In this document: piece after piece, positions 44,096 to 53,669 of the stretch
Position numbering within the stretch: the stretch's first letter is position 1
How the letters are laid out: every line of letters begins with the position of its first letter
Assembly (NCBI GenBank): GCA_947499715.1
Contig: CANMPL010000001.1
Span: 434,001-498,000 of the forward strand
Direction of reading: 5' to 3'
Length of the DNA stretch: 64,000 nt
From: an uncultured Paracoccaceae bacterium
Lineage (GTDB): Bacteria; Pseudomonadota; Alphaproteobacteria; Rhodobacterales; Rhodobacteraceae
Notes under the pieces: generated by a model
Databases searched by the model: none
What the model was told of the DNA's origin: nothing
The model's input: the letters and a program-made list of their open reading frames with translations, nothing else
Program-made: the position numbers and the translations under genes

Positions 44096-45448
44096 ATGGC
44101 GCAAACGCTGGGAGAATTGCGGCAAAAGGCCGTGAAGGCGCATCAGGCCGGTGCATTGGAAAAGGCGGCACGCGACTATGCCAGCTATCTGGCACAGGTG
44201 CCGGGCGATGTGGGCATTTGGTCTAATCTGGGTGTGCTGCACAGGGTTGCAGGGCGGCACAAGATGTCGTTGAGGGCGCAGGAGCGCGCCTATGCGCTTG
44301 ACCAGAAAGACACCGGTGTGCGCAACAACATGGCGAACATACTGTCGGATATCGGGCAATATGATCGGTCGCTTGCGCTGCGCTATGAACTGGCAGCCGA
44401 ACAGCCCGACGACGTCAATCAATTGGCGATGATCGGTCGGTGCCTGCGCGGCAAGGGCGATTACGCGGGTGCGATCAGCTATCTGAAATCCGCAATTCAG
44501 AAGTACCCGGAGGATGCTGAATTGCAGATGCAGCTTGCCTTTGCACAGCTCGGTGCGGGCGACTATCGGACCGGGTTGCAGACCTACAAGGCGCGCTGGG
44601 CGGCCGGCGAATTGCAGCCGCGCGCGCTGCCGTTCCCCGAATGGCAAGGTGAACCCTTGAAGGGCAAGACGATCGTTGTCCTGCCAGAGCAGGGGTTCGG
44701 TGACGCCGTGCTTTTCGCAAGGTTTCTAAGCATCCTGAAGGGGCGCGGTGCGACGGTGCAACTGGTTGCGAAACGCCCGCTGATGCGCCTGTTTGAGGCG
44801 TTTGATGGCGTTGATGAGATGATCGCGGATCTGACGCGCGATACCAAGGCGGATTACTGGGTCAACATGATGGACCTGGCCGCGATCTATTTTGAGACCG
44901 AAACGCATGTGCCGCCACCAGCCCGGTTGAACGTGCCCAAGGCGGCAAAGGACCGCGCGGCGACCATGACGGCAGCACACACGGACCGGTTCAAGGTCGG
45001 CGTGGTTTGGACCGGGTCGGTCACCTACAAAGGCAACGCCTTTCGGTCGTTCAGCCACACCGACTTTCTGCCGCTGACAGATGTGCCGGGCGTGCAGCTT
45101 TTCTCTCTATACAAGGGGCCGGAGCTGAAAGGTTTTTATGCGGACGGCACCGATGGGCTGATCGTGGATGTGGGCAGCAGCGAACAGGATTTTGCTGATT
45201 GCGCGGGCATGATGCAGGCGATGGATCTGGTGATAACATCTGATACTGCCACGGCGCATGTGGCAGGGTCGCTTGGCGTTCCGGTGTGGACCGTCCTACA
45301 TTGGGATGCGTTTTGGGTCTGGCGGCACAAGGGCGAGACGACGGATTGGTATCCGGGGATGCAGTTGTTCCGGCAAGAGACTCCGCTGGATTGGGGCGAC
45401 GTGATGACCGAGGTGAAAGCCGCCTTGGAGAAGAAAGTGAAGGTGTAG
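44096..45448 (+). CDS. TPR protein with glycosyltransferase-like C-terminal domain
   Basis: A 450-residue protein. Residues ~1-160 hold tetratricopeptide repeats (GIWSNLGVLHRVAGRHKMSL, GVRNNMANILSDIGQYDRSL). Residues ~190-445 resemble the GT-B fold of ADP-heptose-type/OGT-like transferases (GKTIVVLPEQGFGDAVLFAR, VGVVWTGSVTYKGNAFRSFS, MDLVITSDTATAHVAGSLGV). Such proteins are common near flagellin or surface-glycan loci. A protein O-glycosylation role is a reasonable inference but not shown. Confidence 0.8.
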   Translation: MAQTLGELRQKAVKAHQAGALEKAARDYASYLAQVPGDVGIWSNLGVLHRVAGRHKMSLRAQERAYALDQKDTGVRNNMANILSDIGQYDRSLALRYELAAEQPDDVNQLAMIGRCLRGKGDYAGAISYLKSAIQKYPEDAELQMQLAFAQLGAGDYRTGLQTYKARWAAGELQPRALPFPEWQGEPLKGKTIVVLPEQGFGDAVLFARFLSILKGRGATVQLVAKRPLMRLFEAFDGVDEMIADLTRDTKADYWVNMMDLAAIYFETETHVPPPARLNVPKAAKDRAATMTAAHTDRFKVGVVWTGSVTYKGNAFRSFSHTDFLPLTDVPGVQLFSLYKGPELKGFYADGTDGLIVDVGSSEQDFADCAGMMQAMDLVITSDTATAHVAGSLGVPVWTVLHWDAFWVWRHKGETTDWYPGMQLFRQETPLDWGDVMTEVKAALEKKVKV

Positions 45449-45449
45449 T

Positions 45450-45851
45450 GTGAAAGAGATCTTGGTTCCAACCGCCCCGGCTGAATTGATTGATAAGCTT
45501 ACGATCCTGCGGCTGAAATCAGAGCAGATAACCGATGCCGACAAGCTGGCGAATGTTCGGCGCGAACGCGACGTTCTGCAACGCACGGCGGATGAACATA
45601 TTCCCGAAAGTGCCGACCTTCGTGCCCTTTGGGAGGCACTATACGAGGTGAACAAGGATCTGTGGGTGATCGAAGATGATATCCGCGCCTTTGACGCGCG
45701 CGGTGATTTCGGCCCCGGGTTTACCGCGCTGGCCCGTGCTGTTTATGTGACCAATGACGAACGTGCGGCGATCAAGAAAAAGATCAACCTGCTGTTGGGG
45801 TCCGATCTGATTGAGGAAAAATCCTATGCCCAACATAGCGGTGATACATGA
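45450..45851 (+). CDS. DUF6165-like small protein
   Basis: A 133-residue, mostly helical, charged protein starting with GTG two bases after the TPR gene stop. The opening KEILVPTAPAELIDKLTILR and the LWVIEDDIRAFDARGDFG motif fit the family I know as DUF6165, of unknown function, often beside TPR/glycosyltransferase genes. It overlaps the FkbM gene by four bases (ATGA). No catalytic motif is obvious. Confidence 0.75.
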   Translation: MKEILVPTAPAELIDKLTILRLKSEQITDADKLANVRRERDVLQRTADEHIPESADLRALWEALYEVNKDLWVIEDDIRAFDARGDFGPGFTALARAVYVTNDERAAIKKKINLLLGSDLIEEKSYAQHSGDT

Positions 45852-46615
45852 CCCCGCCTGAACGGATTGCAAAGGCCCGGTCAGAGCTTTTGGCCGCACA
45901 AAAGGATCTGACTGCGGCGCTCAAGGGCAACGATTCACGCAGCCGCGCGCCAATTGTGCGGATGCTGCACGAAGTGCGCGGGATGCTGAACCCGGCGTTT
46001 CCCTATGCCAGTCAGGCCGGGCAGGATCAGGTGGTTGACCGGATACTGGGGGGCAAAACCGAAGGCACATTCGTCGATATCGGGGCCTATGACGGGGTAA
46101 CTGGTTCAAATTCTCTCTACTTTGAGAAGTGGCGCGGCTGGTCCGGTGTGCTGGTTGAACCGGTGGAAGCAACCCGAAAGACCGCGCAATCCCTGCGCAA
46201 AGCGCCATGTTTGCCTTACGCGGTTGCGGACAAAAGGGGCGAGGCGAGCTTTATGGCAGTGACCGAAGGCTACACCCAAATGAGCGGTCTGCTGGACAGT
46301 TACGACGACGATCTTTTGGGTAAGGTGCGTGCGGATCCGCGTCACGTCGAAGCGGTGATCACCGTCCAAACCGTTACAATCGCTGATATTTTGGACGAAG
46401 CCGGTATTCCCGAACCTGATTTCGTCTCGCTTGATATTGAAGGCGGAGAGCTGGCAGCACTGCGTGTCTTTCCGTTTGAAAATTACAAGGTGCAGACCTG
46501 GGCGATCGAAAATAACACCGCTGGTCCTGAGATTGCGCAAATTATGCGCGAAAATGGGTATAATTTGATTGAATTCTGCGGCCCCGACGAGATTTACGCG
46601 CGCAAGAAATCTTAA
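45848..46615 (+). CDS. FkbM-family methyltransferase
   Basis: A 255-residue SAM methyltransferase. AGQDQVVDRILGGKTEGTFV leads into VDIGAYDGVTGSNSLYFEKW, and VSLDIEGGELAALRVFPFEN is the usual FkbM Asp-containing motif. FkbM enzymes O-methylate sugars or polyketides. As last gene of the glycan group it could cap or modify a flagellar or surface sugar. Confidence 0.85.
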   Translation: MTPPERIAKARSELLAAQKDLTAALKGNDSRSRAPIVRMLHEVRGMLNPAFPYASQAGQDQVVDRILGGKTEGTFVDIGAYDGVTGSNSLYFEKWRGWSGVLVEPVEATRKTAQSLRKAPCLPYAVADKRGEASFMAVTEGYTQMSGLLDSYDDDLLGKVRADPRHVEAVITVQTVTIADILDEAGIPEPDFVSLDIEGGELAALRVFPFENYKVQTWAIENNTAGPEIAQIMRENGYNLIEFCGPDEIYARKKS

Positions 46616-46703
46616 CCAAAACCCTGCGATTCCAACCTTTAAGCCCGCTTTCACACCTCGCGCCCTATCCCATGTCCTGGGTGGCGAAATCAGGTGGTGA
46701 GAG

Positions 46704-47522
46704 ATGAGCGAAGGTCAAAATGCGCCGATAATTATCAAGCGCAAGAAAGTTGTGAGCGGAGACGGGCATCATGGCGGTGCATGGAAGGTGGCGTATGCTG
46801 ACTTTGTGACCGCGATGATGGCCTTTTTTATGCTGATGTGGTTGCTGAATGCCACGACGGAACAGCAACGCAATGGCATCGCTGATTACTTTGCCCCAAC
46901 GATCCCGATCAATCGGATTTCCGGCGGCGGCGATGGCGCTCTCAGCGGGCAGGATATCTTTTCAACGGAATCCATGGCGCAGACCGGCAAGGGCGGCGTT
47001 GCAGAACAAGAAGGCGACGCGGTCACAGTTGCACAGGCCGAGGCCGCGGCAGAGGCCGCAGCGCTTGAGGACCTAGAAGCCGCACTGCTTGGCATCGGCG
47101 GAGAGACGATGCTGGACGACAATATGTTGCGGCATGTGGTGACGCGACTGACCGATGAAGGTCTGGTGATTGAGCTGTTCGACATCGAAGGCGCACCCCT
47201 GTTTATCGGTGATACAGCAGAGCCAACGCAGATGACCAATGAGCTTTCCGCGCTGTTGGCACGGATCTTGCAAGTGGTTGAAAATGATCTGGCGATTGCA
47301 GGCCATGTCAGGTCCGAAAGCATCCTGCGGATTGATTACCCGGTTTGGGATCTGTCGACGGATCGGGCGGCGGCCCTGCGTCAGATGCTGCGCGACAACG
47401 GCACAGCGCCAGACCGAATTGTGCGCCAAACTGGCCACGCCAATCAGTCACCAACGGACCCCGATCCGCAGGCATTGCGCAATAACCGGGTAGAGCTTGT
47501 GGTGCTGCGGTCAGATCGTTGA
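46704..47522 (+). CDS. motB: Flagellar motor protein MotB
   Basis: A 272-residue stator subunit. The single N-terminal membrane helix contains the proton-carrying Asp (VAYADFVTAMMAFFMLMWLL, Asp33), preceded by a basic segment. The C-terminal OmpA-like peptidoglycan-binding domain includes LSTDRAAALRQMLRDNGTAP and LRNNRVELVVL. Its MotA partner lies about 10 kb downstream instead of adjacent. GGTGAGAG precedes the ATG. Confidence 0.9.
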   Translation: MSEGQNAPIIIKRKKVVSGDGHHGGAWKVAYADFVTAMMAFFMLMWLLNATTEQQRNGIADYFAPTIPINRISGGGDGALSGQDIFSTESMAQTGKGGVAEQEGDAVTVAQAEAAAEAAALEDLEAALLGIGGETMLDDNMLRHVVTRLTDEGLVIELFDIEGAPLFIGDTAEPTQMTNELSALLARILQVVENDLAIAGHVRSESILRIDYPVWDLSTDRAAALRQMLRDNGTAPDRIVRQTGHANQSPTDPDPQALRNNRVELVVLRSDR

Positions 47523-47528
47523 GCGATG

Positions 47529-47543
47529 TTAGGAGGACGTTAA
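47529..47543. promoter_or_regulatory. CtrA-like half-sites before flgE
   Basis: TTAG-GAGGACG-TTAA is close to the CtrA pattern TTAA-N7-TTAA with one mismatch. CtrA activates flagellar genes in several Rhodobacterales. The 80-base motB-flgE gap has no other obvious promoter. Part of the sequence is also SD-like, so this could be chance. Confidence 0.35.
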
Positions 47544-47602
47544 GCCATGTGCCTTAGGTCGGAGGGGATAACTTTGACCGACTGCCCAGAAAGGTGCCGT
47601 TT

Positions 47603-48904
47603 ATGACGATTTCCTCCTCCCTCAACGCCTCTGTTGCCGGACTTGCCGCCAACGCGTCCCGGTTGGCGACGATTTCCGACAATATCTCAAACTCTTCGAC
47701 GTTTGGTTATAAACGGGCCGAAACCGACTTTCACTCGATGGTGCTGGAAAACAGCGTTGGGTCATATTCCGCCGGGGGTGTGCGCGTCACCAGCCAGCGG
47801 CTGATTGACCAACGAGGGTCGTTGGTGTCGACGTCTAACCCAACTGATATCGCGGTGCGCGGTCGCGGCATGGTGCCGGTAACGCCCGAATCGTCGGTCA
47901 ATGTTACCAATGGCGAAAACCCCCTGTTGCTGCAGACAACCGGGTCATTTCGCCCCGATGCCGATGGTTACCTACGCAGCGAATCCGGTCTCGTCCTGAT
48001 GGGTTGGCCTGCAAACCCCGACGGGACCATCCCAACCTATCCGCGCGATTCCGTTGATGGCTTGGAACCTGTGCGCATCAATTCCAACCAATTCACAGCA
48101 GAGGCCACGACAGAGGTTGATCTGGCGGTAAACCTGCCTGCCACCTCAACGGAAGCGGGCGCGGCCGGCGATGTCGAGACATTGTCGATTGAGTATTTTG
48201 ACAACTTGGGCAAATCCGCAAATATCAGCATCGCCTTTACGCCAAACGTCCCCGGTACCGGCACATCGAATGAATGGAATATGCAGATCAGCGACAGTGC
48301 TTCGACACCGCCGTTGATTGGGGATTATACGCTGACGTTTGACGATACACGCGGTGCCGGTGGCACGCTCTTGGGTGTCGCAGACACCCTTGGTGGCGCC
48401 TATAACCCAGCAACGGGTGAGATTTCGGTGAACGTCGATGGCGGCCCCATGACGATCAACCTGGGACCATTGGGCAGTGCATCCGGCCTGACGCAGCTCT
48501 CCGACGCATTTGCGCCCGTGAACATTTCAAAGAACGGTACACCTGTTGGCGCGTTGACCTCGATCGAGATTGACCCCAATGGGTTCGTGCGCGCATCGTT
48601 TGATATCGGCATTAACCGGGTGCTTTATCAGATCCCATTGATTGACGTCTCAAACGTCAACGGCTTGGAAACGCTTGATAACCAGACCTATCGCGTCACG
48701 CCATCCAGCGGCACATTCTTTATGTGGGATGCCGGCGATGGTCCAACGGGCGACATTGTTGGATTTGCACGTGAAGAATCCACCACGGATGTCGCGGGCG
48801 AGCTGACGGAGCTGATCCAGACGCAGCGGGCCTATTCCTCAAACGCAAAAGTCATCCAGACCGTGGATGAGATGCTTCAGGAAACCACAAATATCAAACG
48901 CTAA
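47603..48904 (+). CDS. flgE: Flagellar hook protein FlgE
   Basis: A 433-residue axial protein polymerising outside the cell into the hook. The N-terminal TISSSLNASVAGLAANASRL and LATISDNISNSSTFGYKRAE are typical, as is the C-terminal helix TELIQTQRAYSSNAKVIQTV. ATG 47603 has AAGGTG upstream; an in-frame ATG nine bases earlier is less likely. The middle domain is of average size. Confidence 0.93.
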   Translation: MTISSSLNASVAGLAANASRLATISDNISNSSTFGYKRAETDFHSMVLENSVGSYSAGGVRVTSQRLIDQRGSLVSTSNPTDIAVRGRGMVPVTPESSVNVTNGENPLLLQTTGSFRPDADGYLRSESGLVLMGWPANPDGTIPTYPRDSVDGLEPVRINSNQFTAEATTEVDLAVNLPATSTEAGAAGDVETLSIEYFDNLGKSANISIAFTPNVPGTGTSNEWNMQISDSASTPPLIGDYTLTFDDTRGAGGTLLGVADTLGGAYNPATGEISVNVDGGPMTINLGPLGSASGLTQLSDAFAPVNISKNGTPVGALTSIEIDPNGFVRASFDIGINRVLYQIPLIDVSNVNGLETLDNQTYRVTPSSGTFFMWDAGDGPTGDIVGFAREESTTDVAGELTELIQTQRAYSSNAKVIQTVDEMLQETTNIKR

Positions 48905-48926
48905 CCCCTGGACGAAGGGCTAAAAG

Positions 48927-50375
48927 ATGAGCATTTCGCAATCCCTCAATAACGCTGTAAGCGGTCTGACCGCCACGTCCCGCATGGCTGAAGTCGTGTC
49001 CTCAAACTTGTCAAACGCGCTGACTGAAGGTTACGCGCGACGGGTGCTGGATACGTCATCCGCATCGATTGGCGGGCAGGGCGCTGGCGTTCGGATTGAC
49101 GGCGTGCGTCGCATCTCTGACCCGGGTCTTATCAGCGACCGGCGCTTGTCGGATGCCGCACTCGCGGTACAAACCAGGATGTCGGATACCGTCGCGCGCA
49201 TTGAAGCGCAGTTCAGCGCCCCTGACGATCCGTCCGGTTTGGGCGGACGTGTTGCCGCGCTGGAACAGGCTCTCGTCCTGGCGGGTGCAGATCCAGCATC
49301 AGATCAGCGTCTGGGTGTCGTCTTGACGCGTTTGAACGAAGTGACAGCTGTGCTTCAAACGAACGCGCGCGCCGTGCAGACCATGCGACAGGATGCTGAT
49401 GCCGACATTGCGCGCGACGTCTCGGACCTGAATACGGCACTCAGACGGGTCGAACAGTTGAATGCCGACATCAGCCGGTCGCGTCTTACGGGCGGTGACC
49501 CTTCCGCGCTGATGGATGAACGCCAAAGGGCCGTGGATCGCATTGGTGAAATCGTCACCATCAGGGAAGTTGCGCGCCCAAATGATCAAATTGCGCTGAT
49601 GACAACAAGCGGGCTGCAACTACTTGACGGCCCAGCGATGCAGTTCGAGTTTACGCAAACACCAACAATTACGTCATTTATGACGCTGACGTCGGGGGGT
49701 GTTGCAGGGATCACTCGCGATGGGGTTCCACTTGATCCCGCTGATGGTTTTGGAAAACTCTCTGGTGGGTCGCTGGAGGCGTCTTTTGCGCTGCGCGACA
49801 GCACTCTTGTTGATGCACAGACCGCATTGGATGAAGTCGCAGCAGACCTCATCACGCGCTTTGCCGATCCGGCGGTTGACCCAACATTAGGGCCAGCGGA
49901 TCCAGGACTACTAACTGATGCTGGTGGTTTGCACGATCCACTCGACATTGTGGGGCTTTCGCGCCGCATTAGCGTGAACGCTTTGGTTAACCCCTCTGCG
50001 GGCGGAGATCTTTATCGCATCCGCGATGGCGTGATGGCAGTGGCACCCGGGCCTATCGGCGATGCATCTCAAATCGACAGATGGGGTGAAAGCTTGACCG
50101 CTGCACAAACCATTGGCGGTACGATCCCGGCACTGTCTGCATCCGGGCAGATTGCACGCGTCGCCGCTCAGTTTGGGACCGACCGTATCCGGGTTGAAGA
50201 GCAAATGTCATATGCTGCCGCGCGAAGAGACACGCTATATCAAGCAGAGCTGGCACAAGGTGTTGATACGGATCAAGAGCTTCAAATTCTCCTCCGGGTC
50301 GAGCAGGCTTACGGCGCCAACGCTAAACTTATGCAGACGATAAACGCCATGATTCAAACATTGATGGAGATCTAG
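48927..50375 (+). CDS. flgK: Flagellar hook-associated protein 1, FlgK
   Basis: A 482-residue hook-filament junction protein. N-terminal SISQSLNNAVSGLTATSRMA and SSNLSNALTEGYARRVLD, C-terminal LLRVEQAYGANAKLMQTINA are conserved rod/hook-family ends; the middle (PSALMDERQRAVDRIGEIV) is FlgK-like. The gap to flgL is two bases. Confidence 0.92.
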   Translation: MSISQSLNNAVSGLTATSRMAEVVSSNLSNALTEGYARRVLDTSSASIGGQGAGVRIDGVRRISDPGLISDRRLSDAALAVQTRMSDTVARIEAQFSAPDDPSGLGGRVAALEQALVLAGADPASDQRLGVVLTRLNEVTAVLQTNARAVQTMRQDADADIARDVSDLNTALRRVEQLNADISRSRLTGGDPSALMDERQRAVDRIGEIVTIREVARPNDQIALMTTSGLQLLDGPAMQFEFTQTPTITSFMTLTSGGVAGITRDGVPLDPADGFGKLSGGSLEASFALRDSTLVDAQTALDEVAADLITRFADPAVDPTLGPADPGLLTDAGGLHDPLDIVGLSRRISVNALVNPSAGGDLYRIRDGVMAVAPGPIGDASQIDRWGESLTAAQTIGGTIPALSASGQIARVAAQFGTDRIRVEEQMSYAAARRDTLYQAELAQGVDTDQELQILLRVEQAYGANAKLMQTINAMIQTLMEI

Positions 50376-50377
50376 AC

Positions 50378-51385
50378 ATGCCCACGATCAGTATTGGCGA
50401 TATGTCGCAAAGTTTCCAATCCGCGCGGCAGACTGGCGTGATAAAATCACGATTGCAAACGCTCTCTCAAGAGCTGGCAACTGGTACATCGTCTGATCTG
50501 ACGGCAAAAATGCGTGGTGACACATCTGAACTTTCTGCATTGGATCGCGAAATCACGGTCCTTGATGGATTCGAACAAGTTGCCCAGGAGCTTTCGCGCG
50601 CGTTGGAACGGACACAATTGCAGCTTGGTGCGGTCAATAATTTGCGAAACACACTGGCTGCGGATCTCATAACAGTCAGTGAGGATTCGCTTGCGCCGGA
50701 GATTGACAAAGTTGTTGATCGCGCCCGAACGGATTTTTCATCAGCCGTAAGCCTCTTGAATGGTCGCGACGGTGATCGAGCCTTGTTCGCAGGGCGAACG
50801 GTGGATAGCGATGCGCTTGCCGACGCCGAAGCAATGCTCGCGGACATGGTCATCGCAATTGGTGGTGCAACCGACGCGGTATCAATTGAGAACGCCATTG
50901 CGACATGGTTTGATGATCCTGCAGGCGGCTTTGCCACGATGGGATATATTGGTGATACCGGTGCGGCGATCACTCGCAAAGTGAGTGCATCAGAGGCTTT
51001 GACACTTGATGCGCGCGCTGATGATGTCGGCGTCAAAGAAGTGCTGAAAGGGATGGCGCTTGGGGCAATCGCCGATGTCCTTTCCGCAACTCTCAGCAGC
51101 GCTGATCAGGCGAAATTGGCCCGGATGGGCGCCGATGCGCTATTCTCGGCGTCGACCGACTTCGTTCAATTGCAGGCCCGCGTGGGTGAGGCCGAAGAGC
51201 GCATTGCACTGGCTCAGACTGAGCAGCTTGCGCAAAGTACGGCCTTCAGATTGGCCCGCAACGATCTGACGCTTGTGGACCCGTTTGAGACGGCCACCTT
51301 GCTTCAGGATATGCAGCGTCAACTTGAACTTCAGTTTGCCTCGACGGCGCGCTTGTCCCAACTCAGCTTGGTGAATTACCTATGA
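50378..51385 (+). CDS. flgL: Flagellar hook-associated protein 3, FlgL
   Basis: A 335-residue second junction protein with flagellin-like ends: SFQSARQTGVIKSRLQTLSQ and ELATGTSSDLTAKMRGDTSE at the N-terminus, and PFETATLLQDMQRQLELQFA near the C-terminus. Its last four bases overlap the flgI start (ATGA), so flgE-K-L-I form one unit. Confidence 0.88.
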   Translation: MPTISIGDMSQSFQSARQTGVIKSRLQTLSQELATGTSSDLTAKMRGDTSELSALDREITVLDGFEQVAQELSRALERTQLQLGAVNNLRNTLAADLITVSEDSLAPEIDKVVDRARTDFSSAVSLLNGRDGDRALFAGRTVDSDALADAEAMLADMVIAIGGATDAVSIENAIATWFDDPAGGFATMGYIGDTGAAITRKVSASEALTLDARADDVGVKEVLKGMALGAIADVLSATLSSADQAKLARMGADALFSASTDFVQLQARVGEAEERIALAQTEQLAQSTAFRLARNDLTLVDPFETATLLQDMQRQLELQFASTARLSQLSLVNYL

Positions 51386-52491
51386 AACACCTCCTTCACG
51401 TGACACTCGTTCTACTTTTGGCATTTTGGCAAACTGCGGGGAGTGCGGCGCCTATCCGACTTAAGGATCTTGTCGAATTTGATGGCGTGAGAACTAACGA
51501 TCTGGTGGGGTATGGTCTGGTTGTCGGCCTAAACGGAACTGGCGATGGGCTGCGAAATTCGCCATTCACCGAAGAAATCATGGTAAATATTCTTGAAAGG
51601 CTCGGCGTCAACGTGACGGGAGAACAGTTTCGCCCCAAGAATGTGGCTGCCGTCCTTGTCACAGCGTCTTTGCCGCCGTTCGCGCGGGCCGGAAGTCCGA
51701 TAGATGTGACCGTTTCCGCGATTGGCGACGCGAATAGCTTGCTGGGTGGAACCCTGATCATGACCCCATTGAACGCGGCGGATGGAGAAATTTATGCCGT
51801 GGCTCAGGGCACAATAATTGCTGGCGGCATCGCCGCGCAGGGTGACGCCGCAAGCGTGGTACAAGGGGTTCCTACAGCTGGGACGATCCCGAGTGGTGCA
51901 ACGGTCGAAAGGGAAGTTGCTTTCGACTTTGGAGGGTTGAAAACTGTTCGTTTAGCGCTGCGAACACCGGATTTTACCACCGCCGGGCGCATAGAGGCCG
52001 CGATTAACCAAAACATGGGCCGTCCGGTAGCGCGAATGGTGGACGCAGGAACAGTCTCACTTAACATTGAAGCAATGCAGATGGCGTCACCAGCGCATGC
52101 TTTGGGGCGGATTGAAAACATATATGTTGAGCCTGAACGGCGTGCACGTGTTGTTGTTGATCAACGATCCGGCACGATTGTAATGGGCGAGGATGTGCGC
52201 ATTAGCAGAGTTGCCGTCAGCCAAGGCAACTTGACGCTACGCATTCAGGAAGCGCCTCTGGTTTCACAACCAAATCCGTTTTCGCCCGGTGAGACGGTCG
52301 TTGTGCCGCGAACTAATGCAACCATTGAACAGGAACCAGGAACAGGGCTGGCGATGGTTCCAGAGGGAACGTCGCTGAGCCAGGTGATTGCAGGTTTGAA
52401 TGCACTTGGTGTTGCTCCAAATGACATGATCGACATCCTGAAAAGTATCAAAGCCAGTGGTGCACTTCACGCTGAATTCATTGTCCAATAA
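51382..52491 (+). CDS. flgI: Flagellar P-ring protein FlgI
   Basis: A 369-residue periplasmic ring protein with a Sec signal peptide (HLLHVTLVLLLAFWQTAGSA). The mature start PIRLKDLVEFDGVRTNDLVG and YGLVVGLNGTGDGLRNSPFT, and the C-terminal VIAGLNALGVAPNDMIDILK are hallmark sequences. It ends the rightward unit; a 425-base non-coding gap follows. Confidence 0.95.
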   Translation: MKHLLHVTLVLLLAFWQTAGSAAPIRLKDLVEFDGVRTNDLVGYGLVVGLNGTGDGLRNSPFTEEIMVNILERLGVNVTGEQFRPKNVAAVLVTASLPPFARAGSPIDVTVSAIGDANSLLGGTLIMTPLNAADGEIYAVAQGTIIAGGIAAQGDAASVVQGVPTAGTIPSGATVEREVAFDFGGLKTVRLALRTPDFTTAGRIEAAINQNMGRPVARMVDAGTVSLNIEAMQMASPAHALGRIENIYVEPERRARVVVDQRSGTIVMGEDVRISRVAVSQGNLTLRIQEAPLVSQPNPFSPGETVVVPRTNATIEQEPGTGLAMVPEGTSLSQVIAGLNALGVAPNDMIDILKSIKASGALHAEFIVQ

Positions 52492-52916
52492 TTGGGATAA
52501 GCTCGTGGTTGGAAATGCTTTCCCGAACTGGTTTGAGGCTTTGGATTGTGCTTGTCAGCTCGTGGACGACTTCAACTAGCACGCCGTCATTGACGTAAAC
52601 ATTGGCAAGTGACTGGTGGGATCAGAGTTGGCGTGGGTTTATGGGCCACCGATTTGGAATCGTTGTGTGCCCAATTTTCAAGAGTGTTGAAAGTATTATG
52701 GCGTGATTTCTATGGGCTCTTCCAAGCCACAAGGTATCGCTTGGGAATGATAGATGCGCTACTATTGGTCTCGCGATTTGCTGCCGGCGCATTTGAGATC
52801 AGGATTTGCCTTTTCAGCACGAAATGGGTTTGGATAAAGCCGTCCGGCCCACGTGGATTCTTGTTGCATCATCGTCTTTGATTGATCTGAATCCGGAATG
52901 GCGAACGACTGTGGCG
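52492..52916. other. 425-base gap without a supported gene
   Basis: This region lies between the convergent flgI and fliP genes. A 90-codon plus-strand frame (52609-52881) exists, but its product lacks any recognisable motif and its codon use is unlike the neighbours. The stretch AGCTCGTGG occurs twice (near 52500 and 52558). No clear terminator, RNA gene or inverted repeat ends were found. It may be a decayed gene or insertion remnant. Confidence 0.5.
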
Positions 52917-53669
52917 TTAGCTGTATCCGCGGACAAGACTTGCTGCGATCAGGGCCCACCCATCGGCAACCACAAAGAACGCCAGCTTGAAAGGCAACGA
53001 TACAATCGCTGGCGGAACCATCATCATGCCCATCGACATCAGTACCGCCGCAACAACAAGATCGATGATCAGGAACGGGAGGAATATCATAAATCCTACC
53101 TGAAACGCATGTTCGATTTCACTCAGCAAGAAGGAAGGCACCAGCACGGATAGCGGCGCATCTGCCGGCGCGAGTCCGGGTTCCAAATCGGGTCTTAGGG
53201 ACGCAAGCTCCGACAGCGTATCGGCGTCAACTCTTGCAGACATGAATTCGACGAGAGGTCCCATGGCGCGCAAAAAGCCGTCTTCCAAGGCAAGCACACC
53301 GTCCAGCATCGGCTTGACACCGGTGGACCAACTTTCGGCAAAGACCGGCTCCATCACGAAGTAGGTCAAAAACAGCGCGAGCGAGATCATCAACATGTTT
53401 GGCGGTGACTGCTGCAAACCAATGGCTTGCCGCAGGATCGCCAAAACGGTGACAATGAACGGGAAACAGGTCACCATAATCGCGATCCCGGGCACGAGGC
53501 TTAGAATCGTGATGAGTGCAATCAGCTGAACTGATCGCGTCGCCAGCGATCCGTCTTCGCCCAATGTGACGGTGACTTCCTGCGCTGTGGCAGGGTTTGC
53601 GCTGGCAACGACCGCCAGAATACATACCCAGATCCAGCTGGGGAGACTATGCCAGATCACGCGTATCAC
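52917..53669 (-). CDS. fliP: Flagellar export apparatus protein FliP
   Basis: A 250-residue type III export gate protein with a cleavable signal peptide (WICVCILAVVA-like hydrophobic start, then ANPATAQE). SVQLIALITILSLVPGIAIM and VTCFPFIVTVLAILRQAIGL with QSPPNMLMISLALFLTYFVM are the core FliP sequences. The start is GTG (53669, or 53660), inside the end of fliN. Confidence 0.93.
   Translation of the reverse strand: MIRVIWHSLPSWIWVCILAVVASANPATAQEVTVTLGEDGSLATRSVQLIALITILSLVPGIAIMVTCFPFIVTVLAILRQAIGLQQSPPNMLMISLALFLTYFVMEPVFAESWSTGVKPMLDGVLALEDGFLRAMGPLVEFMSARVDADTLSELASLRPDLEPGLAPADAPLSVLVPSFLLSEIEHAFQVGFMIFLPFLIIDLVVAAVLMSMGMMMVPPAIVSLPFKLAFFVVADGWALIAASLVRGYS

Noticed and set aside
52609-52881. 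90-codon frame in the flgI-fliP gap
   Set aside because: No motif, no ribosome site, and unusual codon use; treated as non-coding.
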